Shown in pieces: positions 49,352-59,800 of a stretch of 64,000 nt of DNA. The stretch covers positions 62,001-126,000 of the forward strand of contig JAIUOF010000001.1 of the NCBI GenBank assembly GCA_020161355.1. The letters run 5' to 3'. This DNA comes from Bacteroidota bacterium. Its GTDB lineage: Bacteria; Bacteroidota; Bacteroidia; Cytophagales; Spirosomataceae. The first letter of the stretch is position 1. Each line of letters begins with the position of its first letter. Under the pieces are notes generated by a model that was not told where the DNA came from, made no database searches, and was given only the letters and a program-made list of their open reading frames with translations. The position numbers and the translations under genes were made by a program.

Positions 49352-50626
49352 TTATACTTCCAATTCTTTAAATAGTTGGGAGGTTTGTCTTTTGAAAATA
49401 CCTATACCTGAGAGCATGGTGCCGGTAACCATAGCCACTACACCGGGAATAAAGCCTATGTAAAACAAAGGCGGACTTACCTCGGCTCTTACTCGGGGAG
49501 AGAAAAACAAGCTCGAGTTTTTCATCATTCCGCTGATGTCAATGCCGACAGTCTGGAGGTAATATGCCAGCGATATTCCTAAAATAGAACCAATTACAGA
49601 GCCTATTACGCCAATAATTGCGGCTTCCAATATCATATTTTTATAGATGACGGGCTTGGATTCGCCCAGTGAGAGTCTGATGCCAATCTCTTTGTATCTC
49701 CTGATTCCACCCAGCAGACCGGTATTCCAAAGCACCACAGACATCGCCATCACGAAAATAAAGATAAAAACAGCAGCGATGTTTTCTGAGTAATCAATCA
49801 TTTCCGACATGTTGTTTTGTTGCTTTAAGGGAACCATCGCGGGTGCAAATTCATCATTTTTTGGACTATAATTCCGGTTAAAATTATCTGACATCATTTC
49901 GGCATCTTCATTGTCATATTTGCCCGATTTTGAAAAACCCAGAATCTCGCTCACGGTATTTTCCATGTCCAACATTTTTTGGGCATCAGATAAGTCGATG
50001 ATGATTGCCCCCTGATCCAATTGTTTCATGCCAAATTTTACCGTTCCGGAAATTTTAAAAGGATATAACATCAGGCTTCCGTACATGGTTGAGCCCATGA
50101 TGGTAATTTCATCTCCGGGTTTAAGTTTTAATTTTTCTGCAAAATCATTTCCAATCAAAACCTGACCCGATTTTTCAGGAATCTTGCCTGAAATGAGGGC
50201 GTTTTGTAAGTTAAACCTTTCAATTTCACCCTGATTTTTGTCAAACATATCAATCGCAAAACCCGCTGCCGGACCTTGTCCCTTCGAGTTCCCCACTGCA
50301 TCAGGTACGTCCACAATACCACCAAATTTAATCCTGTTAACCCATTGGTAATCAGGATATTTTTGATTTAAAGTATTGCCAATGCTTTCAGCGTCGATGA
50401 TTGAAAGGTCTATCGGAATCTGGTTAATTTCTTTCAAATATGCCTTTGTGACCACTTTTACATGCCCGGTGTCAAATTTGGCCGTTTGCTCTTTGAGATC
50501 ATTCATGATACCATTGAGATAACCCGTAAGAAAAACGGTAAGAAATACTCCCAAACTTATGATAATGATGGGCAGTAAACTGCGGCTGCGGTCTCTGAGA
50601 ATGCCTTTTATTAAAAACTTTATCAT
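49352..50626 (-). CDS. ABC transporter permease, FtsX/MacB type
   Basis: The 424-residue inner-membrane protein has an N-terminal TM (SLLPIIIISLGVFLTVFLTG), a large periplasmic MacB-PCD-like domain to about residue 280 and three C-terminal TMs (AAVFIFIFVMAMSVVLWNTG; AAIIGVIGSVIGSILGISLA; IGFIPGVVAMVTGTML). RYKEIGIRLSLGESK is the FtsX coupling loop to the ATPase. It overlaps the other permease by 4 bases, forming a heterodimer as in LolCE. Confidence 0.9.
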   Translation of the reverse strand: MIKFLIKGILRDRSRSLLPIIIISLGVFLTVFLTGYLNGIMNDLKEQTAKFDTGHVKVVTKAYLKEINQIPIDLSIIDAESIGNTLNQKYPDYQWVNRIKFGGIVDVPDAVGNSKGQGPAAGFAIDMFDKNQGEIERFNLQNALISGKIPEKSGQVLIGNDFAEKLKLKPGDEITIMGSTMYGSLMLYPFKISGTVKFGMKQLDQGAIIIDLSDAQKMLDMENTVSEILGFSKSGKYDNEDAEMMSDNFNRNYSPKNDEFAPAMVPLKQQNNMSEMIDYSENIAAVFIFIFVMAMSVVLWNTGLLGGIRRYKEIGIRLSLGESKPVIYKNMILEAAIIGVIGSVIGSILGISLAYYLQTVGIDISGMMKNSSLFFSPRVRAEVSPPLFYIGFIPGVVAMVTGTMLSGIGIFKRQTSQLFKELEV

Positions 50627-51777
50627 TGTAATTTTCCTTTTAGAGCGTCCACTGGATTCATTTTTGTGATTTTTCGGGTAGGTAAAAAACTAACAATAGT
50701 TGCGGAAACCATCACTAGTAGGATAGAGCCCAAAATAAGTTTTATGCCAAAAATAGGGTAGATGGTTTCGGCCATTGCAAATCCAACATCCTGCGAATTG
50801 GTAGGAAAAGAAATGCCGGTTTTGGCTAAAAATGCAAATAAAGGAATGCCAATTATCCCGGAAATAATGATTGCAAAAACACTATACATCGAGCCCTCCA
50901 CTGTAAAAATCCCTACCACCTGAGTACGTGTCATGCCAAGTGCCACATAGGTGCCTATCTCTTTTTGGCGTCGAAATACAGAGAGTACCTGTGTATCAAA
51001 AATTGCAAGCAAGGCAATACTTAGTAAAAGGATATATATGATGGAGCTGCTGGTCTTTTTCATGGCAATGATATTGGTAATGTCCTGAAGCAGAGCCTCC
51101 TGGCTTTTATATTTCCATCCGGGGATGTTTGGATTTTTAAAGTTTTGATTAGCAACAAAATAGGTAGCATGATGGTTTAAGTCTGTGATTTCCCATAGTT
51201 TTTGAATACTCATCCAGACTTTTCCGTTATCCACCGTAGGTACATCTGTTTTAAATATTCCTGAAACGGTTACCTCCGTCGCATCAAAAGTACCGTTTTT
51301 ATCTCTCCAGCGGAGTAATATCTGATCTCCAACTTTCACTTTCAGGCTATTGGCCATATTTCTGCCCATAATCACCGGAAATTCTCCATATTTTGATTTC
51401 AGCTTTTCAACGGGAATCGAAACAATACGTTGACTGGTATCAATCCCCATTAAAGCCACAGTAAGCATACGGTTATTGGGGTAAAGTGTACCCTGTCTTA
51501 TCAAAATTGGGCAAAGGTCAGCTGTTTTTCCGGGAAAAATCCCATGACCGTCCTGCACCGTAAAAGGATCATAAGGGTCATAGTTCTCGTTAATTAATTG
51601 TCCGTGAGCATATTCCCATTTTATGCTCTCAAACTTTGCCTGGTGGTTCCAGCCATCGAGCATGGCATTGTAAAATACGATCACCAAAAATGAAAACGCC
51701 AAAACGCCTACATTGAGCCATGTTCTTAGCCCTGCACCTATCAGGTTTTTCCAGGCCAGTTGAAATGCAATTTTCAT
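50623..51777 (-). CDS. ABC transporter permease, FtsX/MacB type
   Basis: The 384-residue partner permease has TM1 near residues 17-39 (LNVGVLAFSFLVIVFYNAML), a periplasmic domain, and three TMs near 245, 295 and 345. FRRQKEIGTYVALGMTRTQ is the ATPase-coupling loop and FLPTRKITKMNPVDALKGK the usual C terminus. It overlaps the ATPase gene and the following permease gene by 4 bases each. Confidence 0.9.
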   Translation of the reverse strand: MKIAFQLAWKNLIGAGLRTWLNVGVLAFSFLVIVFYNAMLDGWNHQAKFESIKWEYAHGQLINENYDPYDPFTVQDGHGIFPGKTADLCPILIRQGTLYPNNRMLTVALMGIDTSQRIVSIPVEKLKSKYGEFPVIMGRNMANSLKVKVGDQILLRWRDKNGTFDATEVTVSGIFKTDVPTVDNGKVWMSIQKLWEITDLNHHATYFVANQNFKNPNIPGWKYKSQEALLQDITNIIAMKKTSSSIIYILLLSIALLAIFDTQVLSVFRRQKEIGTYVALGMTRTQVVGIFTVEGSMYSVFAIIISGIIGIPLFAFLAKTGISFPTNSQDVGFAMAETIYPIFGIKLILGSILLVMVSATIVSFLPTRKITKMNPVDALKGKLQ

Positions 51778-52475
51778 AGCTTTTGATTATTTTCAAAGTG
51801 GTCGCTTTCAATTTTTCCATCCCGGAGCCTAACGGTTCTTTTCAGATATTGCATCACTTTTTCATCATGTGTTGAAAACAAAAAGGTGGTTTTAAGCTCC
51901 TGATTGAGTTTTTCCATGATTTTCAGAATGTGGTGAGCGTTCTCTGCGTCAAGGTTGGCGGTAGGTTCGTCGGCAAGTAGTATCTCAGGTCTTTTGACCA
52001 TGGCCCGGGCAATGGCTACCCGTTGGCCTTCGCCTCCTGAAAGCTTCGAGGGTTTGGTATGTGCCAAATGAGCCAGTCCCACCCATTCCAAAGCCTCCAT
52101 GACCCTGGTTTTTCTTTCGGTTTCCGGAATTTTTTGAAGTAAAAGTGCAAATTCTACATTTTCAAAAACTGTATAAACCGGGAGCAGATTGTAAACCTGA
52201 AAAATGAAACCCAGGTAGTGGTTTCGCAAATCGGCGGATTCTTTGTGTGATAATCCGCTTATGTTTTTTCCTAAAACTATGGCCTCGCCGTCGGTGGGTA
52301 CATCAAGAGAACCAATAATATTGAGTAGGGTAGTTTTACCCGAACCACTGGGTCCTACGAGGCCGGCAAATTCGCCTTTGCTCAACTCCAGATTTATGTT
52401 TTTTAAAGCCCAGAAATCGCCGTCGCCAACTTTGAATTTCTTGCTTACATTTTTTAAGGTGACTATATTTTCCAT
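51774..52475 (-). CDS. ABC transporter ATP-binding protein, LolD/MacB type
   Basis: The 233-residue ATPase powers the two FtsX-type permeases. Walker A is GPSGSGKTTLLN near residue 41, the signature LSGGEGQRVAIARAM near 142 (LSGGEGQ instead of LSGGQQQ), Walker B ILLADEPTANLD, and the switch His in STHDEK. As mechanotransmission-type transporters, these systems move lipoproteins or hydrophobic molecules out of the inner membrane rather than across it. Confidence 0.94.
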   Translation of the reverse strand: MENIVTLKNVSKKFKVGDGDFWALKNINLELSKGEFAGLVGPSGSGKTTLLNIIGSLDVPTDGEAIVLGKNISGLSHKESADLRNHYLGFIFQVYNLLPVYTVFENVEFALLLQKIPETERKTRVMEALEWVGLAHLAHTKPSKLSGGEGQRVAIARAMVKRPEILLADEPTANLDAENAHHILKIMEKLNQELKTTFLFSTHDEKVMQYLKRTVRLRDGKIESDHFENNQKL

Positions 52476-52479
52476 TATA

Positions 52480-53607
52480 TTAATGATTGTATATCAAAAG
52501 TATATTAAAACCTTTTCCGTTAAATTGTGTGCCCATCTGATTCTGTAAAAGCGAAAATGAACCTGACCGATTATGAAAAAACATCAGATAAGCGGTGATC
52601 TTATTAAACTGATGCTCGAAATTTCCTACCAATGAGCTTATTTCACTTTTTTTGGAATAGATTCCATACACGCTTATGCGGTTATTGATATTGATAGGAT
52701 AGGTGCCTACCAGGGCATTGAGATGAATATTTTGCTGATATTTTCCAAATTTTTCCCCAAATCCTACCCACATTTTTTCAAACATCAAATTGAGCCCTGA
52801 TCCCAGGCCAAAAGTATAGTCTGTACCCAAAGTAAGGGTGGTTTGATTTCTGAGCGAGCCCAGATCAGCATTTCTAAAAATAGAAGTACCCTCGACCCAA
52901 ATACCTGCTATCAAATCCAGTTTTGTGTCAAATCCGATGCGGTTTTCGGCAAAAGAGCTGTTGACCTGAGCCGGGAAGTTCTCCGGCAAAATACCGGTGC
53001 GATGGTGATAAGTAAAGGCAATTTCGCCTTTCGGAACAGGCAATTGCAATCGACCACCTACTTCAGGGTATTTTCGTTTGGTACTGAATATGTCCATTCC
53101 CCGCACTTCGGTGTTGTTTAAAAGTCCCCAAATCCACAGGTTAGCATTGTTAACAAAATAATATCTTCCCAGCAGAGCTTTCACTCCGTTGGTGATTCTG
53201 AGAGGATCGCGGGGGTCAATGCGGTTAAACCATTGCAAAGGCCTCAGAAGGGTAGCCGACCCAAAATCAATTTTTTGCAAACCAAGCCTTAATTCCGATT
53301 GTTTGGTCGAATACCTCACCCACAGCCGGTATGCCGATGGATTGAATGCCACCTTTCCGGAATCAGTGAAGTAGGAGGTGGTGAAATTAAACGAACTTTC
53401 AAAATCTATTTTTCGTATAGAGTCAAATTCGTATTTTGCTGAGTATTCTGGAATATATCTTAGGGTAGAATTGAATTTTTGGGCGTTTGAATAGGTATTT
53501 AACCAGGACAGCTGCCCCTTAAAATCTGATTGTATTTGGGCATTACTTATATATTCCTGAAAAAATATTAAGAAAAATAAAATGAATATTTTCCGGTATT
53601 TATTCAT
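52480..53607 (-). CDS. putative outer-membrane porin-like protein
   Basis: The 375-residue protein has a signal peptide (IFILFFLIFFQEYISNAQ) and a body of alternating strands rich in aromatic residues, consistent with an outer-membrane beta-barrel (for instance RLWVRYSTKQSELRLGLQKI and TTLTLGTDYTFGLGSGL). I cannot name the family. It overlaps the TetR gene by 8 bases and precedes the ATPase by 4, so it is likely the outer-membrane part of the transport system. Confidence 0.75.
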   Translation of the reverse strand: MNKYRKIFILFFLIFFQEYISNAQIQSDFKGQLSWLNTYSNAQKFNSTLRYIPEYSAKYEFDSIRKIDFESSFNFTTSYFTDSGKVAFNPSAYRLWVRYSTKQSELRLGLQKIDFGSATLLRPLQWFNRIDPRDPLRITNGVKALLGRYYFVNNANLWIWGLLNNTEVRGMDIFSTKRKYPEVGGRLQLPVPKGEIAFTYHHRTGILPENFPAQVNSSFAENRIGFDTKLDLIAGIWVEGTSIFRNADLGSLRNQTTLTLGTDYTFGLGSGLNLMFEKMWVGFGEKFGKYQQNIHLNALVGTYPININNRISVYGIYSKKSEISSLVGNFEHQFNKITAYLMFFHNRSGSFSLLQNQMGTQFNGKGFNILLIYNH

Positions 53608-54184
53608 TGTCAGGTATTTGCATTATTCCATAAAAGAAAAAATTATTTAATTCTCTCACCGCCTCTTCGGGTGACTGAAAAATCGACAGAAAAGTAGGGT
53701 CTTTCATTTTTTGGGCAAAAGAATTGATCATCAAAATGAGTAATTCGATGTTTATTTCCTTTCTGATGAAGTTATTTTCCTTTGCTTCCATAAAAAATAC
53801 CCTTACCTTTTGAATTGATAGTTCAGTGTGCGATTGAATTAAATTCTGAATTTCGGTCTCTTCTGAATTAAAAATGTCATTCAAAAACTCCATGCTTATA
53901 CCCTGACTGTTTTCATTTTTTTTCTGAATAATGTCATGGATTTTTTGCTTGAAATCCATATCACTGTTCATGATTTCATCATAGGTATTTTGGCCTATAA
54001 TAAGTTCATTTTCAATTACTTTGTAGGCAATGTCAGATTTGTTGGAGAAGCTGCGGTAAAATGTCATTTTGCTGACTTTTGCCAAATTACAAATGTCCTC
54101 AATGCTTACTTTTTTTAAGCCATATTTTTTGAAAAGGTCTCTGGCAGCGTTTCGGATTTTTATTTGCGAAGCAGAAATCTTCAT
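53600..54184 (-). CDS. TetR/AcrR-family transcriptional regulator
   Basis: The 194-residue protein has an N-terminal helix-turn-helix (RDLFKKYGLKKVSIEDICNL, then SKMTFYRSFSNK) at residues 13-55 and a helical ligand-binding domain. As first gene of the operon with the porin, ABC transporter and LolA-like protein it probably controls its own operon. The operator cannot be pinpointed in 54185-54396. Confidence 0.9.
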   Translation of the reverse strand: MKISASQIKIRNAARDLFKKYGLKKVSIEDICNLAKVSKMTFYRSFSNKSDIAYKVIENELIIGQNTYDEIMNSDMDFKQKIHDIIQKKNENSQGISMEFLNDIFNSEETEIQNLIQSHTELSIQKVRVFFMEAKENNFIRKEINIELLILMINSFAQKMKDPTFLSIFQSPEEAVRELNNFFFYGIMQIPDNE

Positions 54185-54396
54185 TGTTATAAATCGCTCA
54201 TTTATGTTACGAAAAAGGTATCACATTGTAAAAATAGTAACATTATTTTAATTTCCAAAAAATTGATTAATTTTCTTTTTGCTCGTCATCAGTACAAGAT
54301 CTTTAAAACAACATATGAGCATGTTTTTAGTTGAGGTCAGTCATAGTATATATCTTTTTATTAGTTGAACTTTCGAAGGTAAAATACTTTAGTTTA

Positions 54397-54858
54397 ATGA
54401 AAAAGATTATGATTATTCTGTCTAAAGCAAATTTAGACAGTGTTTACGCAGCTTTCGTTTTAGCCAATGGGGCAGCCATGGAAGGCATTGAGGCGGAATT
54501 ATTCTTTACTTTTTTTGGTCTGGATGCCATCCACAAAGAAAAACTTAATGACCTCCATATCGCCACCGTTGGTAATCCTGGAGTCCATGTGCCGACATTT
54601 TTGGGTGGTCTTCCGGGAATGGAATCTTTTGCGTCTTCTATGATGAAAAAAGAAATTGACAGACTTGATTTGCCTCCGGTATCCGAGTTCCTTGAAATCC
54701 TGTCTAATTCGGGTTGTAAGTTATGGGCATGTAAATTGGCAATGAAGATTTTCCATTATAAAGAAGAGGATCTGATTGCTGAATTAGATGGCGTTTTGAC
54801 CGTCGGAGATTTTTATAAACGGGCTGAGGGTGAGGGAGTTCACATGCTTTTTATCTGA
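54397..54858 (+). CDS. DsrE/DsrF/DrsH-like family protein
   Basis: The 153-residue protein begins KKIMIILSKANLDSVYAAF, followed by AELFFTFFGLDAIHK and GLPGMESFASSMMKKEI; SNSGCKLWACKLAMKIF near residue 107 carries two Cys that may take part in sulfur transfer or disulfide chemistry. The family is linked to sulfur-relay and redox steps. The ATG at 54397 fits the family's N terminus; an in-frame ATG at 54331 would add an unusual 22 residues. It converges on the next gene with a 19-base overlap. Confidence 0.85.
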   Translation: MKKIMIILSKANLDSVYAAFVLANGAAMEGIEAELFFTFFGLDAIHKEKLNDLHIATVGNPGVHVPTFLGGLPGMESFASSMMKKEIDRLDLPPVSEFLEILSNSGCKLWACKLAMKIFHYKEEDLIAELDGVLTVGDFYKRAEGEGVHMLFI

Positions 54859-55253
54859 ATTTTTGACAGGAGCCATGCTTTTGCATCATGTTCATCTGTA
54901 AAAGCTTTTAGGGGTATCGGAGATTTTTTTAAGCTAAATAAAAGTTTCATAATGAAAGCTCCGAGACCGCGTTTTGAAACCATGGCCATTACAGAATAAT
55001 TTATCGGTAATAGTAAAGTAGAAATTTCTCTAGCCTCTTTACCGGGTATTGGTGAATCAGTTAAGTAAATTAGTAATGGTACTGGTTTATTATTTGTGAT
55101 TTTTTGGATTACTTCCGAATTAGATTTTAAATTATCTACTGTTCTTAATACATTTTTTGAAAGAGAAACTAAATAATTATCATCTGACCACCAGTAAGTT
55201 GCCAGTTCCGTTTCAAATATTTCCCTATCAGCAGGTATTACAGGAAACTTCAT
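54840..55253 (-). CDS. hypothetical protein, 137 aa, STAS-like appearance
   Basis: Not firmly recognised. Small soluble alpha/beta protein; IPLL- and LIYLTDSPIPGKEAREI-type segments followed by YSVMAMVSKRGLGAFIMKLL and a C-terminal KAFTDEHDAKAWLLSKI resemble STAS/SpoIIAA-like proteins of unknown role. The stop codon overlaps the DsrE-like gene; the gene lies 4 bases upstream of namZ, probably in one transcript. Confidence 0.65.
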   Translation of the reverse strand: MKFPVIPADREIFETELATYWWSDDNYLVSLSKNVLRTVDNLKSNSEVIQKITNNKPVPLLIYLTDSPIPGKEAREISTLLLPINYSVMAMVSKRGLGAFIMKLLFSLKKSPIPLKAFTDEHDAKAWLLSKIQIKSM

Positions 55254-55257
55254 GATT

Positions 55258-56484
55258 TTAAGGATATATTAAATATTTCATTCGCATTTTTTTGTAATTG
55301 CTCAATCCTGGCTCCCAGGTTTTTCTGATTTCATCTTCAGAATGACCATTTTTTATTTGCTCTTTAAATTCGCCTACTCCGGCCAGAAAATCAATGTTTC
55401 CGATTTGATTGCTCAGGCTACGATCAAAAAACTTATCTTTTTCAGGGTAGGCATTGTATAGTTCTATCATCCAGCTCAAATTGATTTTTTTGGTTTGCCT
55501 TAATTTTTCGGTATCAAATTCTCTCAGATCAAGACCATAACATACTTCATCCATAAATAATGGAGTTTCACTCATACCTTTAATGCTTTTTGGAGTATAA
55601 GAAAAGTCATATTTTCCTTTTAGAAGCGGGCTACCAAAAATGGTGAATGGGTACATTGTGCCTCTTCCGTGATTGAGTCGGGTTCCTTCAAACATACAAG
55701 TAGCGGGATACAAAAGAATGCTTTGCTGTGTGTTTAAATTTGGCGAGGGCTTAACAGGCAAAGAATAAGGCATTTCGTGATTATAATTGGCAACCGGAAT
55801 CACTTTCAGCTCACATTTTAAATTATTGGGAATCCACTTTTCACCATTGATCATCATCGCAAATTCTCCGATAGTCATGCCGTGAGCAATCGGAACTGGA
55901 AACTGCCCAATGCCTGATTTATATTTCATATCCAGAATCGGCCCGTCAATCAGATATCCGTTGGGATTGGGCCGGTCAAGAATCAGCAGTGGTTTGTTGT
56001 TTTCAGCACATGCTTCCATCACATCTCTGAGCACATTGATATAGGTATAAAAACGGCAGCCCACATCCTGAATATCAAAAATCATGAGGTCAATATCCGC
56101 CAGGTCTTCTGCTGACGGTTTCCTTTTCTTGCCGTATAAACTTATGATCTTCAGGCCGGTAGTAGGGTCTCTTTCGTCATCTACTTTATCTCCCGCCGAA
56201 GCTTTACCTCTGAAACCGTGCTCCGGACCAAAGGCTTTCGTGATGTTGATTTTTAAATTTAAAAGACTGTCAACGAGATGCTTATCGCCAATGATGGTGG
56301 TTGGGTTGGCCAGTATTCCTACTCGTTTTCCTTTTAATAAGGGCAAATATTTTTCAAGCTGTTCAGCTCCGGTTATGATTGGCTTATTTTGGCTATTTGT
56401 GACAGTTTGAGCGTTGTTTTTACAAGAAAATAATAAGGAAAAGGACAGGAGGACAAAAAGTCTAAATACGGTCATTGGGTTCAT
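55258..56484 (-). CDS. namZ: exo-beta-N-acetylmuramidase NamZ (DUF1343)
   Basis: Releases terminal MurNAc from peptidoglycan fragments. The 408-residue protein carries a lipoprotein signal (FRLFVLLSFSLLFSC) when started at the ATG at 56484; an in-frame ATG at 56526 would give 14 more residues. The body shows LPLLKGKRVGILANPTTI, FGPEHGFRGKASAGD near residue 85, LMIFDIQDVGCRFYTYINVL and PNPNGYLIDGPILD, all typical of DUF1343/NamZ. It probably acts in cell-wall recycling in the periplasm. Confidence 0.92.
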   Translation of the reverse strand: MNPMTVFRLFVLLSFSLLFSCKNNAQTVTNSQNKPIITGAEQLEKYLPLLKGKRVGILANPTTIIGDKHLVDSLLNLKINITKAFGPEHGFRGKASAGDKVDDERDPTTGLKIISLYGKKRKPSAEDLADIDLMIFDIQDVGCRFYTYINVLRDVMEACAENNKPLLILDRPNPNGYLIDGPILDMKYKSGIGQFPVPIAHGMTIGEFAMMINGEKWIPNNLKCELKVIPVANYNHEMPYSLPVKPSPNLNTQQSILLYPATCMFEGTRLNHGRGTMYPFTIFGSPLLKGKYDFSYTPKSIKGMSETPLFMDEVCYGLDLREFDTEKLRQTKKINLSWMIELYNAYPEKDKFFDRSLSNQIGNIDFLAGVGEFKEQIKNGHSEDEIRKTWEPGLSNYKKMRMKYLIYP

Positions 56485-56554
56485 TGATGATGATATTTTT
56501 AACAAAAATAGCTTTTTTACCAACATTATAAAATCCTGCTTTATTTTTGATTAA

Positions 56555-56595
56555 CCGCAGAGAGGTTTTTCTTTAACTTTAATTAAACCCTGCGG
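56555..56595. promoter_or_regulatory. interrupted inverted repeat between namZ and ccsBA
   Basis: CCGCAG (56555-56560) and CTGCGG (56590-56595), with inner GGTTT (56564-56568) and AAACC (56585-56589), form an 11-bp stem with a 3-base bulge. No T run follows on the plus strand. It lies 70 bases upstream of the namZ start and may act in its leader. Confidence 0.4.
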
Positions 56596-56773
56596 AAATT
56601 CATTTTATTAACCGATTGACCCAAGATCTTCTCACATTTCTGTATTTTTCACAAATGTTGTTATTTTTAAATCATGACTATTTTTTTTAGAAAGTACTTC
56701 ACTGAGCCGTTTTTCTGATAAAAAACAGGTTAATTTATAATTTTAGTTTAATTTTTTGGACCAAAAACCATGG

Positions 56774-56781
56774 TAAATTTG
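56774..56781 (+). promoter_or_regulatory. -7 box upstream of ccsBA
   Basis: TAAATTTG (TAnnTTTG), 26 bases before the ATG; TTTG at 56755-56758 is a possible but closely spaced -33 element. Confidence 0.45.
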
Positions 56782-56807
56782 AGAAATATTTAATAACCTG
56801 ATTTAGA

Positions 56808-59800
56808 ATGGAAATCGTTAAAAAAGTCTTTGATAAAATTACTTCGACCCGGGCAGCCGGAATCTATATTTTGCTTTTTGCCTTCGCCATAGGCCTCGCT
56901 ACTTTTATTGAAAATGATTTTGGTACCTCCTCGGCTCAAAAATTAATTTTCAAAAGCAGATGGTTTGAAGTTTTACTAATTTTATTTTCACTATCTATTG
57001 TTGCAAATATTTTTAAATATAAGCTTATCAAGCAAAAAAAATGGGCCTCACTGCTTTTCCATGTTTCGATTATTGTGATCATAATGGGTTCAGCAATAAC
57101 CCGTTACACAGGCTTTGAGGGCATGATGCATATCAGAGAAGGAAATACATCGAATCAATATCTTACTACCGAAAATTATCTGAAATTCAGGATTGATTAT
57201 CAGGGGAAAACCTATTCTTTTGACGAACCAATTGAGATTTCATCTTTGGGAAAAAATAATTTTGAAAAAAGTTACCAGATCGGAAATAAACAAATTGACA
57301 TAAATCTTGATGAGGTTTTACCAAATCCTACCGAAAGAATGGTTGCTTCTTCTGAAGGTAAACCCATGATAAAAGTGGTAGTGGGCGGGGCTGGTGGCAG
57401 AGAAGAATATTATGTGGCTCAGGCTGAACAAAAAATAATAAACGGTCTCAACTTTAATTTTTCTGAAAATGATCTTCCCAATGCATTTAATATCAAACTT
57501 TTAAACGGAGAACTCACATTTTCTGCCGACCAACCTGTACGTCAAATGGTGATGACTACTCAGGAAGAAAGTACCCTTCAGCCAAATCAGTCGCATCCTC
57601 TGTTGTTAAAATCATTGTATAGTACTGAAAATTCTAGTTTTGTGGTGGGTGAGTTTATTGAAAAAGGTGAAGTGAAAATAGAATCGGGCAACAAAAAATT
57701 GAATTCTGAAAGTCTTGCAGGGCTTTCAGTTATCGTTAAAGACAATGGTAAGTCGCAACAATCAATGGTCATCGGGAGGTCCGGAGAAATAGGGGAGCCT
57801 TCGTTTTTTGATTTTGGTGATTTAAAAATGGCGGTTTCATATGGTTCCCGTATTGATACTTTGCCTTTTTATTTAACCTGCCGTGATTTTATTCTTGAAA
57901 AGTACCCGGGAACCGAAAATCCTTCATCTTATGCAAGCGAGGTGACGCTCATTGATAAAAAAGAGAATATTAATCGTGAGCAGCGAATTTTTATGAATAA
58001 TATTTTACAATACAAAGGTTACAGGTTTTTTCAGTCTTCTTTTGATCAGGATGAGCTGGGCACTTATCTGAGTGTGAATCACGATTTTTGGGGTACATGG
58101 ATTTCTTATTTAGGATATGCTTTGTTGACCATAGGGATGATTTTTAATTTTTTTGACAAAAAGAGTCGTTTTTCAGAACTATTAAAAAAGCTAAAAACCA
58201 CCAATGTTGTTGTTGGAGTTGGTTTAAGCCTTTCATTGTTAACATTTTCAGCTTCAGCTCAGCAGATTTCTGCCGATCATGCCAGGAAGTTTGGGAAAAT
58301 GCTGGTTCAGGATATGAATGGCAGGATAAAACCTATGAATAGTCTCAGCAATGAGATTCTCAGGAAATTGTCAAGAAAGGAAAATTTTAATGGTCAGTCA
58401 GCCGACCAGGTGGTGCTCTTAATGATGCTTGATCCTGACAATATGTCGAATGCCGAGATTATCCAGATTCCGGATCACCCTCAGATAAAAGCTTTGTTAA
58501 AAACAAATAAAAGACTTCTGAGTTATAACGCTTTTTTTGGGGAAGACGGCAGTTATCTGATGAGCGATGCTGTAAAATCCGCACAAAATATGATGCCAAA
58601 AGACCAGGGAACTTTTGAAAAAGCACTAATAAAGATTGATGAAAAGGTCAATATTGTAAACATGGTTTTTTCAGGTAGTCTTTTCAGGTGGTTTCCACAA
58701 GTCGGTGACCAGGCTGCACCATGGCAAACTCCGGCTGACCTGATGCATGATTACGAAACCAAAAAAGCTGTTTCACCTGTAGGAAATATGTTTTTTACTT
58801 ATGTCAACAGTGTAAATGAGGGTATTGCCAATGGAAGTTTTGTAGCAGCGGATAAAAATTTAAATGAAATTGTCAATTTTCAAAAACGCAACGGAGGGGC
58901 AATAATCCCATCAGAAGAAAAGATAAAATCTGAATTATTATTGAATAAAATTGATGCTTTTAATCGTCTGAAAGGATTCTATGGAATATTAAGCCTCATT
59001 TTTACAGGTTTGTTTTTGTTTGGAACCATTAAAAAATCAAAAAATACTCCAAAATGGACTCGCTGGGCCTATTGGGCGGTGTTTGCTGGATTTTTGTTCC
59101 ACACATTGGGCTTAGGTTTACGCTGGTATATTTCTGGCCGGGCTCCGTGGAGCAATGGCTATGAATCTATGATTTATATTGGCTGGACCACCGTTTTGGG
59201 CGGGCTATTAATCTCCAGAAAATCGCTTGGAGGTCTGGCAGCAACTGCTACGCTTGCAGCAACTATATTATTTGTAGCCTCTATGAGTTGGCTAGATCCC
59301 GAAATAACCCCACTTGTTCCCGTTCTGAAGTCCTATTGGCTCACTATACATGTCTCGCTGGAGGCCGGTAGTTATGGCTTTTTATTGTTGGGGGCAGTTA
59401 TTGGAATGCTCAATTTGGTTTTGATGATATTTTTGAAAGAAGAAAACAAAGCCAACATTCAAAGGACTATCAAAGAGTTGACCATCATTAGTGAGATCAC
59501 CCTCACAACAGGTTTGGTGATGGTAAGTGTCGGTACTTATTTGGGTGGTGTTTGGGCAAATGAATCCTGGGGAAGGTATTGGGGATGGGATGCCAAAGAA
59601 ACATGGGCTTTGGTCACAATTCTGGTCTATGCTTTTATTTTGCACATGCGGTTAATACCAAAAATCAGAGGTATTTTCGCTTTTAATTTTGCTTCACTTT
59701 TTGGATTTGGTACGGTGATTATGACCTATCTTGGAGTTAATTATTATCTCTCAGGATTGCACTCTTATGCGGCCGGTGATCCCGTTCCGGTACCGCCATC

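Noticed and set aside
54331..54396. Longer start of the DsrE-like protein
   Set aside because: Adds a hydrophobic leader absent from the family; ATG at 54397 fits.
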